Below are positions 41,978 to 52,229 of a DNA stretch of 64,000 nt, in pieces. Under the pieces are notes generated by a model. It ran no database searches. It saw only the letters and a list, made by a program, of their open reading frames with translations, and was not told where the DNA came from. The DNA is from JAPOXR01 sp963662395 (GTDB lineage Bacteria; Pseudomonadota; Alphaproteobacteria; Rhodobacterales; Rhodobacteraceae), in NCBI GenBank assembly GCA_963662395.1, contig OY759511.1:3534001-3598000 (forward strand), written 5' to 3'. A program made the position numbers and the translations under genes. How positions within the stretch are numbered: the stretch's first letter is position 1; the number at the start of each line of letters is the position of its first letter.

Positions 41978-42679
41978 ATGACTTTCAACCCAACATATCA
42001 TGTACTATTAGCTGGCTGCTTGACGCTGGCCCTCGCCGGTTGCGGCGGCGGCGGGTCTCAGCCGCCAGCGCAGTCCAGCAGCATAACACCGAACTCCATT
42101 TTGCTCAGTGACGTGCTATTCAGCATCGGTGGGGTAAATGACCGCATCTCGGAAGTAATTTGCACTGCTGACTTTTCTCGGTGTCAAGCTACCTACGACG
42201 GACAAACCTTTAGTTTTTCGGTTGACGGCGATTCTTCAGATCAAACCGGGACTGGAGAGAGTTACCAAACACTGGGAGAATGGAACCATCTGCGTTCGGG
42301 GGTGGTGTATGTTCTGGACCAAGGGCTACAAGGCCGAATGGCAGCCACTGGCGGTGTAGTTCATCGCGGCAGCACTCCTAGCGGGTCGGCAACGTGGACA
42401 GGTGACATGGTCGGCCTCGATTCAAACAACCGGGTCGTTCGCGGTGGAGCATCAATCGAACTCACCGACCTTGGCAATCCCCAGGTTGATGTCCGGCTAA
42501 CGCCGCAATCTCGCCCTGCAATGGAATGGCAAGGACTTGCTGTCAGGAATGGTGGGTTTTCCGACAGGCAAACAGCATCAAATTACATCAAGGGGGAGTT
42601 CTACGGCCCGAACGCCGAAGAAACAGGCGGGGTTTTTGAAAGGAGCGGAATCATCGGCGCGTTTGGAGCCACACAATAG
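41978..42679 (+). CDS. TbpB-like surface lipoprotein
   Basis: Predicted lipoprotein of 233 residues. The signal peptide ends in a perfect lipobox LALAGC near residue 24, followed by a GGGG linker. The C-terminal segment YIKGEFYGPNAEETGGVFER then GAFGA is the hallmark of the beta-barrel domain of transferrin-binding-protein-B-like and other Slam-dependent surface lipoproteins. The barrel repeats (GSATWTGDMVGLD, GGASIELTDL) agree. It is a single-barrel, small version of the family. Base composition is clearly more AT-rich than the IS21 relic to the left, suggesting transfer. No Slam or TonB receptor gene is nearby. Ligand unknown. Confidence 0.75.
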   Translation: MTFNPTYHVLLAGCLTLALAGCGGGGSQPPAQSSSITPNSILLSDVLFSIGGVNDRISEVICTADFSRCQATYDGQTFSFSVDGDSSDQTGTGESYQTLGEWNHLRSGVVYVLDQGLQGRMAATGGVVHRGSTPSGSATWTGDMVGLDSNNRVVRGGASIELTDLGNPQVDVRLTPQSRPAMEWQGLAVRNGGFSDRQTASNYIKGEFYGPNAEETGGVFERSGIIGAFGATQ

Positions 42680-42714
42680 GCGTTATCGCATAGTTTGTTA
42701 GCTGTATTACTCTA

Positions 42715-43583
42715 GGGCCTGTTGACAATCGGGTTGCATTTCAGTCGGTCCGATGCCATTTTCCTCGTAACGCACGCCGGAACGGCGGCACGAGCAGTCG
42801 AGGCAGATGACAAATGAATACAGACAGGACGGTGCTCACCGACGCCATGTGGGCGCGGATCGAGCCCATGCTGCCCGGCAAGGCGACCGATCCCGGTGTC
42901 ACCGCGGCAGTGGGCAGGATGTTTCTCGAGGCGGTGTTGTGGCGGACCCGCACCGGATCGCCCTGGCGCGACCTTCCGGAGCATTTCGGCAAGGAGGCGC
43001 ATCTTCAAGCGCTTCCGCAGATGGGCCCTTTCAGGAATTTTCGAGACTGTCTTCAACGAGTTGTCCGATGAATTCGACCTCGAGTACATCTTCGTTGATG
43101 GCACGATCGTGCAGGCCCACCAGAAGGCGGCAGGTGCAAAAGGGGGACCTCGAAGCAAGGCATCGGACGCTCCCGGGGCGGCCTGACCAGCAAGATCGTG
43201 GCGGTGGTGGATGCCCTTGGCTACCTGGTCCGCTTCGTGATCCTTCCCGGACAGGCGCATGATCTGATCGGGGTGCCGGAACTTCTCGAGGACCTCTCAT
43301 TCGGTGCCCTGATCGGTGACAAGGCATTCGATGCCGGGTGGCTGCTGGCAGAGATCGAGGATCGCGGGGCAGAGGCGGTGATTCCGGCAAGACGGAACCG
43401 GACCGAGACCAGGCATCATGACCGGGAGATGTACCGGTGGAGACACCAGATCGAGAATTTCTTCGCAAGAATCAAGGAGTTCCGCGCCATCGCCACCCGC
43501 TACGACAAGACCGACAAGAGCTTCGCCGCGGCGATTCATCTCGTCAGTGGCGTGGTTGCGGCAACATGATTGTCAACAGGCCC
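42715..43583 (+). mobile_element. IS5-family (IS427 group) element, copy 1
   Basis: Ends are inverted repeats gggcctgttgacaat / attgtcaacaggccc, flanked by TA on both sides as usual for the group. The transposase is split among two frames (see the coding entry). Copies 2 and 3 are at 47653-48524 and 48793-49661. Confidence 0.9.
42814..43569 (+). CDS. IS427-group transposase, needs two frame changes (copy 1)
   Basis: The first frame gives MNTDRTVLTDAMWARIEPML to WRDLPEHFGK. The central part (FKRFRRWALSGIFETVFNEL, EYIFVDGTIVQAHQKAAGAK, first Asp in VDGT) is in the +1 frame, and the last part (VVDALGYLVRFVILPGQ, GDKAFDAGW, FFARIKEFRAIATRYDK) is back in the first. The second change falls on aaaaggggg, a typical -1 slippery site in IS427 elements. 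The first change, near 42990, lacks a known signal and may be an inherited single-base insertion, since all three copies share it. Confidence 0.75.
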
Positions 43584-44220
43584 TAAGGAACAGGGCGATT
43601 TTATTGTCGGCCCTGGAAGCATTTCACGCTCATCGCCGGGCGGACAATGATCGTTCCGTGCGCTACTTTCCCAAGCATGTTCCACCGTCATCAAGGCGAG
43701 CCCATGGCGACCTTCTTGCAAGATCGCCAGGGCCATCCACCCCAACCTCGATCAATCAGAGCGGATCAGTCCTGATCCCGCTTGCAACAATTGTTCCGAC
43801 ATATGACACACGCTGACATGGTCCCCTTGATTCCGATAGGCAAGGAAAAGGCAAACCTTTCCATTGGGCCATCTTCTTCCACTGGTTCGGCGGGTTCAGG
43901 ATTGCGGCCTTCAGCACGGTGCGCGTGAAAGCCCTCGGGAATATGGGTGATCCCTGTCTTGAGGTTACCCGCGGGATCTTGTTCAAACGCTGCCGGCTAT
44001 TCGGGGCCATTGTCCAGCTCCGCCGCAATACTACGGAGTTGTGAAATGTCCATCTTGCCTGCTTCATTGATGGCACGTTCGATGACGGGGGTTGGTTCTG
44101 CCATTGCATGCTCCCTTGTCCCGGATGGTTGTTCCCGCCCCGCACCTGGCACGATCTGGTCGTGTTGCACAGCCACCCGAGACGACTTGCCCCGCCCGGT
44201 GATCGTCACGCGGTGAAAGG
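43584..44220. other. Unassigned region with an amber-interrupted small frame
   Basis: A minus frame from the ATG at 44104 (ribosome site aaggga) reads MAEPTPVIERAINEAGKMDI then SQLRSIAAELDNGPE, hits TAG at about 43997-43999 and continues FEQDPAGNLKTGITHIPEGF and beyond to about 43775. The text on both sides looks protein-like, so this may be a small gene with a nonsense codon. The rest of the interval shows nothing recognisable. Confidence 0.35.
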
Positions 44221-44221
44221 G

Positions 44222-44465
44222 ATGGCCCGATACCATCACCCGGCAGGGCAGGGCCCTGAGCAGCTCCGGCAGCCTGTCATGTTCGGCCCCGGTCATCTCG
44301 AAGCGGTAGCGGCGGTCCGAGCGGCGGGTGGTCTGCAGGCAGGGAGGATCGGCATGGACCAGCTCGGTGCCCCGGAAGGGGAAGGAGGACAGGACGCGGC
44401 GGCCGCTTCCGTGCACCCGTTCAACCGGATGGTCGCAGGCAAGGGCTGCCTGCGGGGCGTCAATC
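44222..44465 (-). pseudogene. Fragment of a D12-class methylase
   Basis: The minus frame reads ALACDHPVERVHGSG, SFPFRGTELVHADPPCLQTT and EMTGAEHDRLPELLRALPCR then VMVSGHP, clearly from the same methylase family as 30326-30946 (again DPPC). Both ends are missing; the 5' end abuts the second IS21 relic. Confidence 0.7.
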
Positions 44466-46366
44466 AAGGTGACAGCCCGGCGTCAACCAGGATGACAAGG
44501 GTGCCGCCTGCCGCTGCGGATTTCTCCCCCTTGCCGGCACCTCACCTGATGTCCGCGACCGTTCGGACACTGTTCTGCAGGACCCGGTCCGACAAGGTGA
44601 GCGGAATGCCCGGACGCCATGGTGCAGATCATCAGGCGAGGCTCTTCATGGAACAGGGCAGAACACATTCGGCCCGCCCGCGTCGGCGAAGGCGGGACCC
44701 GCTGGCCGGCATGTTCGACGAGGAGGCGCCGCCATCCGGAGCAGGGTCCGAATGTCCGGCGCACCCCGGAGCGGCGGATCCGCGACCGGAAGGCGCAGCA
44801 CGGCCCGGAGCAGGAGGTGATGTTCCGGCAGAGGCACGAACCGGGTCGGAGGCTTGCCTGCCTTCACCCATCCAGAGGGGCCCGGCGCCGCCTTGCCGGC
44901 AGGAAGCCCGGGCACATGCCCTGTCACTTCCGGCTGCCCTGGTCCGGCTTCAGGCATGCCGGGCAGGTCTCGGCGGCGAGAGCTTCACGGCGCTGGCCGA
45001 AAGCCTGCAGGCGGCGCTCCGGCAGCCGGGCGGGGCCCCGCGCGAGCACCGGGCAGGCTACCTGTCGGCCGGTCTCCGCAATCATCGCAAGGAGGATGCC
45101 GGGGATTTGACCGGGTGCTGTCGCTCGGGGGATCGAGGGAGTTCGCCGATGAAGGTGCATGCCGCAGCTTCATCGCCGGCATCGTCGGGCGCCACAATGC
45201 CCGCCGGGCCACGCGGATCGGCACCGAACGGACAGCGCTCGAACCGCCTGCCGAACATGCGCACCACCGGTCACGAGGAGACCGGCGCCGCCGCCGTCTC
45301 CTCGAGCGGGTGTTCCATGCCGTGCCTTTGCTGCTCATCGGCCACCTTCCCGGCATGCGCATCCATGATGACCGGCCGGAGCCCTGTCCCGGCACCGTCC
45401 GTCAGCCGGCCCTGCCCGGGAAGCGGAAGGGCCCGCCTGCGAAGGCGGTGCATGTGGTCGATCATCGCCACGTGATCCATTCGCCGAAGACCGGGCCGAT
45501 GGCGCTCACGGGCCTGGTCTGCAGCGGCGGGCTCTTTCCGCACCAGGCCTTTCGGCGCTGCATCGAGGCGGCGCTGGCGGCGGATCCGGCGCCTGCCTGC
45601 GGGAAGGAAGGTTGTCGGAGGTGGACCGCCTCGAGGTCCGGTCTGCACCGCAGACCGGGGCGATGCCCGACATCCGCGTCATGCGGGCGCCACTCCCGGG
45701 CCATGGCGGGCTTCCCGGCACGGCAGCTGCGTCATGAGCCGCACCGATGATGGTGCCGGCCCGGAGCCGATGCCCGCCGGGCTTCGCCTGCCGGGCAGGA
45801 GCCTGGCCGGTTTCGACTTCGGTGCGGTGCCGGTGATCTCCAGGGCCCGGGTCATGGCCCCGGCCGCCGGCGATGCCCGGCTGGCCCGGTATCACCTCCC
45901 GATACTCGATGATCCTGCCCATGTCGGGAAGGACCAGGTGCTCTTCGAGCTCGTCCCGGCCGGATGCGGGCGGCGCTCGCTGATGATCACCGCCGGTCGG
46001 GTCTTCCCGGAACGGGACCGGATCCTTCCGGACCGGACCATGGCGGTGGCGGCAGCAGGCCGCCCGGTGCACCGGGCGGTGATTCCCGGGATGATTGTCG
46101 AGAGCTGCCGGCGGCGCACCGCATTCGAGACCCGCAAACGCGGCCGGCCGGCGAGCCGGGCCACGCGGAAGAACACGCAAACCGGACGGGCCGGAATATC
46201 CCGGGACATGCGGCCCGCGGCACCGGTGTGTCGCGGGCCGCAGCCGTTTGCCGGCTTCGGTCGGGAAAGCGCTTGCAGCCGGCGGGAGATCCGGAAGATA
46301 TCCGCCTTGTCGCGGCGTCGGACCGTCATCCTGATCGACGTGCGGTTCTCATCCGGATTGTCGCCC
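44460..46366 (+). mobile_element. Degenerate IS21-family element, copy 2
   Basis: Closely related to copy 1 in the left end (caatcaaggtgacagcccgg) and right end (ctcatccggattgtcg) but with internal deletions. istA-like segments (REFADEGACRSFIAGIVGRH, HVIHSPKTGPMALTGLVCSG) lie around 45130-45540. An istB-like segment (LAGFDFGAVPVISRARVMAP, then directly YHLPILDDPAHVGKDQ) lies around 45730-46190; the deletion removes Walker A. Not functional. Confidence 0.75.
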
Positions 46367-46559
46367 TACAGCGTGGAGCCGGGATGGCGCTGCGGGACCT
46401 GCTCCGGTAGGCCGGAGGCCGGGGCCGCACCGGAGAGGCATCACCGGGGAGATGCGGAAACCACCGGCATCGACCACCGCGCACGGGCGGCATGATGATC
46501 ACGGGGCGGCGCTGACCGAGCCGGGTTTCGACATCGGTCGGGACATTCCCACCTGTTGC

Positions 46560-46930
46560 CCGTTCCTCGATTCTTGCGCCCCAAAGTGATGCCGATCTCT
46601 GGAAGTTCGTGATGTTCATGCCATCAGTGTTCAGGTAGTCGTTGTCCTTGGCGGATGTCTTCCATCTCCGAGTGAGCCAGCGACGCTTGCGTAGGGCGCG
46701 TTCTCGGCGACGCGGTCCTTCATAGTCGTTCTCCATGTGCTCCGCGCAGACACACCCGACTTCAAGGCTTTCGGGATGGTCCGGGTGCTCCATGTGGTGG
46801 ATGTAGCGAATGTCCTGGGTTTCGCACATTTCACAAATCTGATCTGGGGCGCCGAGATCTTCGACGGACGTGCATGTCCAGCCCTTGTGCGGGACACCCG
46901 GAGCGCTCCATTTTCCAGCTATTGGCCTGA
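46560..46930 (-). pseudogene. Conserved cysteine-rich small protein, 3' end lost to IS21
   Basis: The minus frame reads GVPHKGWTCTSVEDLGAPDQ, ICEMCETQDIRYIHHMEHPD, then LEVGCVCAEHMENDYEG, RRWLTRRWKTSAKDNDYLNT and DGMNITNF. Paired Cys and a conserved GxVCAEHME motif identify a widespread small zinc-binding-looking family whose function I do not know. No ATG is present upstream of WSAPGVPHKG after the in-frame stop, so the start is uncertain. The C-terminus runs into sequence of the IS21 relic. Confidence 0.5.
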
Positions 46931-47038
46931 TCTCCTTCGAAAAATTGCAACATCAGTGCTCGAACTGGCTTTACCGGAAGTTGCAGTGATGATACAAAAC
47001 CTCAGAACTTAGGTCCAGAGCTTGGTGGTTTGATATCA

Positions 47039-47653
47039 ATGCCAGAAGGCAAGACACAGCGCGATCTCGCCAGAGAAATGCTCCGGGACCGGGGCATCGT
47101 TCGGCTGTCTGAATTCAAAACGGCGGGCATCACGGCCGCGACCATCGGCCGGATGCGAGACGGTGGGGAGGTCATCCGTCTGGCGCGGGGCCTCTATCAA
47201 CTGCCGGACGCACCGCTCGATGCAAATCACAGCCTTGCCGAAGCAGCGAAGCGTGTCCCCAAAGGCGTGGTCTGCCTGACATCAGCGCTCGCGTTTCACG
47301 AACTCACCGACCAGCTCCCCCGGTCGGTCTGGCTTGCGGTCGGGAAGAATGACTGGTCCCCGAAAGATGAACCAGCGCTGCGTGTTGTTCGATTTACGGA
47401 CAATCTGCTGACAGAAGACGTCGAAACGACATCCATCGAGGGCGTGCCGGTGAAGGTGTTTGGTATCGCCAAGACCATTGCGGATTGCTTTCGTCATCGA
47501 CGGTCGGTCGGTCAGTCGGTGGCCCTGGAGGGGCTTCAGGAGGCGCTGCGACAGCGCAAAGCCACCACGGCGCAGATTGCACGCTCTGCTGCGAGCGGCG
47601 GCGTCTCGACAATTGTCCGTCCGTATCTCGAGGCGCTCACGGCGAATGGCTAG
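47039..47653 (+). CDS. AbiEi-family (type IV) antitoxin, toxin partner missing
   Basis: Protein of 204 residues. The N-terminal winged-helix part (LAREMLRDRGIVRLSEFKTA, GITAATIGRMRDGGEVIRLA, RGLYQLPD) and the following LTSALAFHELTDQLPRSVWL and GIAKTIADCFRHRRSVGQS are typical of AbiEi antitoxins, which repress their own operon and counteract the nucleotidyltransferase toxin AbiEii. The stop codon straddles the left end of IS427 copy 2. No AbiEii-like gene follows, so the toxin has been lost or displaced. The start at MPEGKTQ is chosen over an ATA-rich upstream extension. Confidence 0.8.
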   Translation: MPEGKTQRDLAREMLRDRGIVRLSEFKTAGITAATIGRMRDGGEVIRLARGLYQLPDAPLDANHSLAEAAKRVPKGVVCLTSALAFHELTDQLPRSVWLAVGKNDWSPKDEPALRVVRFTDNLLTEDVETTSIEGVPVKVFGIAKTIADCFRHRRSVGQSVALEGLQEALRQRKATTAQIARSAASGGVSTIVRPYLEALTANG

Positions 47654-48524
47654 GGCCTGTTGACAATCATGTCGCCGCCACCACGCCACTGACGAGGTGA
47701 ATTGCCGCCGCGAAGCTCTCGCCCGGTTTGTCGTAGCGGGTGGCGATGGCCCGGAACTCCCTGATCCTTGCGAAGAAGTTCCCGATCTGGTGCCGCCATT
47801 TGTACATCTCCCGGTCATGGTCCCTGGGCACTGTCCGGTTCCGTCGCGCCGGAATCACCGCCATTGCCCCGCTATCCTCGATCTCCTCGAGCAGCCAGCC
47901 GGCATCGAATGCCTTGTCGCCGATGAGGGCTCCGTAGCGGAGGTCTGCAAGAAGCTCCGGCACGCCGGCAAGGTCATGCGCCTGTCCGGGAAGGATGACG
48001 AAGCGCACGAGACAGCCGAGTGCGTCCACCACCGCCACGATCCTGCCGGTCAGGCCGCCCCGGGAGCGTCCGATACCCTGCCCGGAGGTCCCCCTTTTGC
48101 ACCTGCAGCCTTCTGGTGTGCCTGCACGATGGTGCCGTCCACGAAGATGTATTCGAGGTCGAACTCGTCGGACAACTCGTTGAATACCTGTTCGAAGACA
48201 CCCGAAAGGGCCCATCTGCGGAAGCGCTTGAAGATGCGCCTCCTTGCCGAAATGCTCCGGAAGGTCGCGCCATGGCGATCCGGTGCGGATCCGCCACAGT
48301 ACCGCCTCGAGAAACTGCCTGCCCACTGCCGCGGTGACACCGGGATCGGTCGCCTTGCCGGGCAGCATGGGGCAGGTCCGCGCCCACATGGCGCCCTCAA
48401 GCACCGTCCTGTCTTCATTCATGCTGATACCTGTCCTGACTGCTCGTGCCGCCGTTTCTTGGCGTGCGTTGCGAGGAAAATGGCATCAAGACGGCTGATT
48501 CGCAAGTCGATTGTCAACAGGCCC
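47653..48524 (-). mobile_element. IS5-family (IS427 group) element, copy 2
   Basis: Same inverted-repeat ends as copy 1, TA-flanked, in the opposite orientation. The transposase extends 48422 to 47667 on the minus strand with the same out-of-frame middle section (EYIFVDGTIVQAHQKAAGAK in the second frame). It is nearly identical to copy 3 and forms an inverted pair with it around 268 bases. Confidence 0.9.
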
Positions 48525-48792
48525 TAGTAACGGTGCAGCTGGCGTTGAGACGTACCCTTCTCCACGCGACCGGATCGCCAAGATATCAGCACGCAATCTG
48601 ATGCAGCCAAAGCAGTTGGAGATGGATCGAGAGTTCACCGGCACCATTGCTCGGATAATGGAAGCCGTTTTTGCCGTCATGCGAGACTTCCGAAGTGCAG
48701 GTGGTGATGAACTCGTCGCCATGATCAGGGAGCAATTGCATCAGGCAGAGATAGAGCTGAGGAACTCGGAAAATCTGTCATCCTAGTGGTTA
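48525..48792. other. Short segment between inverted IS427 copies
   Basis: A plus frame from about 48601 reads MQPKQLEMDREFTGTIARIM then EAVFAVMRDFRSAGGDELVA and MIREQLHQAEIELRNSENLS to a stop at 48786. It may be a small gene or the C-terminus of a larger one; there is no strong ribosome site. The family is not recognised. Confidence 0.35.
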
Positions 48793-49661
48793 GGGCCTGT
48801 TGACAATCGGGTTGCGAATCAGGGCAACTGATGCCATTTTGCCGCAAAGCACGCCGAAAACGGCGGCACGAGCAGTAGAGGCAAATGACGGATGAATGAA
48901 GACAGGACGGTGCTTGAGGGCGCCATGTGGGCGCGGACCCGCCCCATGCTGCCCGGCAAGGCGACCGATCCCGGTGTCACCGCGGCAGTGGGCAGGATGT
49001 TTCTCGAGGCGGTACTGTGGCGGATCCGCACCGGATCGCCATGGCGCGACCTTCCGGAGCATTTCGGCAAGGAGGCGCATCTTCAAGCGCTTCCGCAGAT
49101 GGGCCCTTTCGGGTGTCTTCGAACAGGTATTCAACGAGTTGTCCGACGAGTTCGACCTCGAATACATCTTCGTGGACGGCACCATCGTGCAGGCACACCA
49201 GAAGGCTGCAGGTGCAAAAGGGGGACCTCCGGGCAGGGTATCGGACGCTCCCGGGGCGGCCTGACCGGCAGGATCGTGGCGGTGGTGGACGCACTCGGCT
49301 GTCTCGTGCGCTTCGTCATCCTTCCCGGACAGGCGCATGACCTTGCCGGCGTGCCGGAGCTTCTTGCAGACCTCCGCTACGGAGCCCTCATCGGCGACAA
49401 GGCATTCGATGCCGGCTGGCTGCTCGAGGAGATCGAGGATAGCGGGGCAATGGCGGTGATTCCGGCGCGACGGAACCGGACAGTGCCCAGGGACCATGAC
49501 CGGGAGATGTACAAATGGCGGCACCAGATCGGGAACTTCTTCGCAAGGATCAGGGAGTTCCGGGCCATCGCCACCCGCTACGACAAACCGGGCGAGAGCT
49601 TCGCGGCGGCAATTCACCTCGTCAGTGGCGTGGTTGCGGCGACATGATTGTCAACAGGCCC
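48793..49661 (+). mobile_element. IS5-family (IS427 group) element, copy 3
   Basis: Ends gggcctgttgacaat / attgtcaacaggccc, TA-flanked. The transposase (48892-49647) shows the same three-part frame structure as copies 1 and 2. The right end lies 24 bases upstream of the gpmI fragment. Confidence 0.9.
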
Positions 49662-49685
49662 TAGTCGAACGAGGAGAACCAGGCC

Positions 49686-49975
49686 ATGAACAGGAACCCG
49701 GTGGTGCTCTGCATCCTCGACGGGTGGGGGCTGCGCGGCGAATGTGAGGGCAATGCGGTGGCGCAGGCCCGGACACCGAATTTCGACCGGCTGGTCGAGG
49801 CAGGACCGATTGCAACCCTGGTCACCCATGGCGAGGCGGTTGGACTTCCGGCCGGCAATATCGGCAACTCGGAGGTTGGCCACCTCCATATCGGGGCCGG
49901 CAGGACGGTTCCGAGCGAAATGTGCCGTATCGATGCGGCAATCGCCTCGGGGGAGTTTGCCTCCTCGCCGGCGGT
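49686..49975 (+). pseudogene. gpmI: N-terminal fragment of phosphoglycerate mutase GpmI
   Basis: About 97 residues of the cofactor-independent phosphoglycerate mutase are present: MNRNPVVLCILDGWGLRGEC (metal-binding Asp in LDGWG), GNAVAQARTPNFDRLVEAGP, THGEAVGLPAGNIGNSEVGH (active-site Ser in GNSEVGH) and LHIGAGR. A ribosome site (gaggag) precedes the ATG. Homology ends near FASSPA and is replaced by IS630 sequence. The catalytic domain is gone, so a functional mutase must be encoded elsewhere if this glycolytic step is used. Confidence 0.85.
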
Positions 49976-50021
49976 CGGCAGTCACCGGACGGTGCGGGCC
50001 GGCTTCGAGGCCGGGGATGGC

Positions 50022-50745
50022 CGTCTCCACCATGCACGGCATCCTGAAGGACAACGGCCCCGGGCCGCACCAGGTGAAGACCTTCAGGGTCTCGCGCGAC
50101 CTGAGGTTCGAGCTGAAGGTCAGGGATGTGGTCGGCCTCCACGTGGACCCACCCGACCGTGCCGTCGTCATCCCGGCAGGCGAGAAGCCGCGGATCCGGG
50201 CGCCGGGACGGACGCGGAGGCCGCTGCCGATGAAGCCCGGAGCCGCCGCGACCCGCACCCATGACTACAGGCGGAACGCCGCCACCTGCCTGATGGCGGC
50301 ACTCGACATTGCCACCGGCAGGGCCGCCGGCCAGACCGTGGCGCGCCACCGCTCGGAGGAGTTCCTCGCCTTCCTCGACCACGTCGCCGAGCGGATCGAG
50401 CCCGGAGTGCCGGTTCATGTCGTCCGGGGCGACGTCTCCTCGCACAAATCGGCCGAGGTCAACGAATGGCTGAAGCACCATCCCGACCGGACGTTCCACT
50501 TCACGCGGGCCCCGGCCTCGTGGATGAATGCCGTGGAGGGGTTCTTCTCCAGGCTCTCGAGGCAGAGGCCGAAGCACGCGATCCTCGACTCGCTCGACGA
50601 GTGCATTGCGGCGATCGAGGGCTGCATCGAACACCACGATGCCGGTGATGCCCGTCCGTTCCGCTGGAGCAGGAAGCCGGAAGACCTCGTGGAAGCGTGG
50701 AAGAAGGGGCACCGGAAGCTGCAGGAAATGGCATCAAATGAATGA
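50022..50745 (+). pseudogene. IS630-family transposase remnant, copy 1
   Basis: The frame shows the DDE_3 order of IS630 transposases: RAAGQTVARHRSEEFLAFLD, then SSHKSAEVNEWLKHHPDRTF, SWMNAVEGFFSRLSRQRPKH (catalytic Glu) and HHDAGDARPFRWSRKPEDLV. The first catalytic Asp region reads VVIPAGEKPRI where VDE is expected and the second reads VRGDVSS where LDN is expected. The N-terminal DNA-binding domain is missing. Inactive. Confidence 0.75.
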
Positions 50746-51148
50746 ATCAGACCACTAACCGCAATACTGCCACCTCAATCACATTCCGGGATGATGTCCG
50801 GCGTCCGGTCATGGACCTCGCGTGACACCGGACCACGTATGTGGACGCCCCCCATGGTGCAAGCCGGATTTCAGACATCATGTAGACTGCGGTCAAGGCA
50901 CTGTCACATGTCCGGCCTCCGGGATGCAGCATTCATTCGCCGCCGGCCCATATGGTGTTCGCGGATCGGATCCGGATCGCCAAGGCGGGCTCGAAACCCT
51001 GCGTGGTTTACTGGTTCTTCCGACCCCGTCTTCAATGACCTTTTGCCCCTCATGCCGTCCGTCGTCCTCACCGCCCGGGCCGGGGTCATCCGCAGACCAC
51101 GCTCTCGAGCGCCGGTTCCGCAGAGCCCGGGTATTCCTTTCCCGGCAG
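50746..51148. other. Unassigned region between IS630 and IS110 relics
   Basis: No gene recognised. Part of it is likely the 3' flank of the IS110 element. Confidence 0.35.
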
Positions 51149-52175
51149 TCAGTTTGCTGCCGCCATCGCCGCCGGTGCCCGTTGATCCTCGCTCCCGACC
51201 GACAGCGCCCGGATCATGCGCGCCATCCTGCCGGCAAGCGCCACCGCCACCGGCTTCGGCGGCTTCCCGGCGATCATCCGCCGGAGCCGGGGATCCTCGA
51301 GCGCCTCGCCTCTCGGCGCATGGCGGAGCACCGAGGTTGCACCGGGGACCAGCAACTGCCCGAGGTCCCGCTGCCGCATCCTGGTGATCCGCCCGAAAAG
51401 CTGCCGGCCGGCCGTGGAATGCTCCCGCGGTGTCAGCCCGATCCGGGCCGCGAAGTCCCGGCCGCGACGGAAGCTCTCCATCGGCGGTGCGAAGGCATGC
51501 ACGGCCATCGCACGGACCGGACCGATGCCCGGGATGGTCATCAGCCGCCTGAACCCGGCCTCTGGCGCCCCCGGACCCGGATCTGCTGCTCGAGGCCGGT
51601 GATCTGCGCGGAGAGCGAGGCGATCCGGGTGAACAACAGCTCGGCCAGCGCTGCCACCTGCTCGGGCAAGGGCGCCGCCGCGGTCAGCGCCTGCCGAAGC
51701 TTCACGACACCGGCCACGCCCCGCGGTGCCACCACGCCGAACTCGGCCAGGTGGCCCCGGAGCGAATTGATGGTCTGCGTGCGCTGCCGGACCATGAGTG
51801 CCCGGGCGAGGCAGCATGGCATCGGCCTGGGCTTCCCCGGACTTCACGGCCACGAAGCGCATGGTCGGGCGCTGCGCGGCCAGGGCGATGGCGGCGGCGT
51901 CGTTCCGGTCGGCCTGTAGGCGCTTGACGAAGGGTTTCACGCAGATCGGCGGGATCAGCCTGCAGTCATGGCCAAGCCCGATGATCCGGCGGCCCCGGTG
52001 ACGGGCGCCGCCGCAGGCCTCCACACCTGCCGGCAGGATGGCGCATCGGAGAGGAAGCCGGGGAACTTCTCCCGGGACAGTTTCCTGCGGAAGACCTGGT
52101 GGCCGTCTGCCGTTGCACCGTGAAGTCGAAACTCCGCTTCGATATGTCGATGCCGATGATGGGTGCGTGTTCCAT
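51149..52175 (-). pseudogene. IS110-family transposase, frameshifted
   Basis: From the ATG at 52175 (MEHAPIIGIDISKRSFDFTV, DEDD-type first Asp) three or more frames carry the family's landmarks in order: VKRLQADRNDAAAIALAAQR, LMVRQRTQTINSLRGHLAEF, MTIPGIGPVRAMAVHAFAPP, FRRGRDFAARIGLTPREHST and GRITRMRQRDLGQLLV. The frames do not connect, so the gene is dead. It overlies the 3' end of an IS4-type relic. Confidence 0.75.
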
Positions 52176-52229
52176 GGACGTTTCCTCCGTCGATTTCACG
52201 CACAGCTGGTCCGGCGTTTTCCCTGGCGC

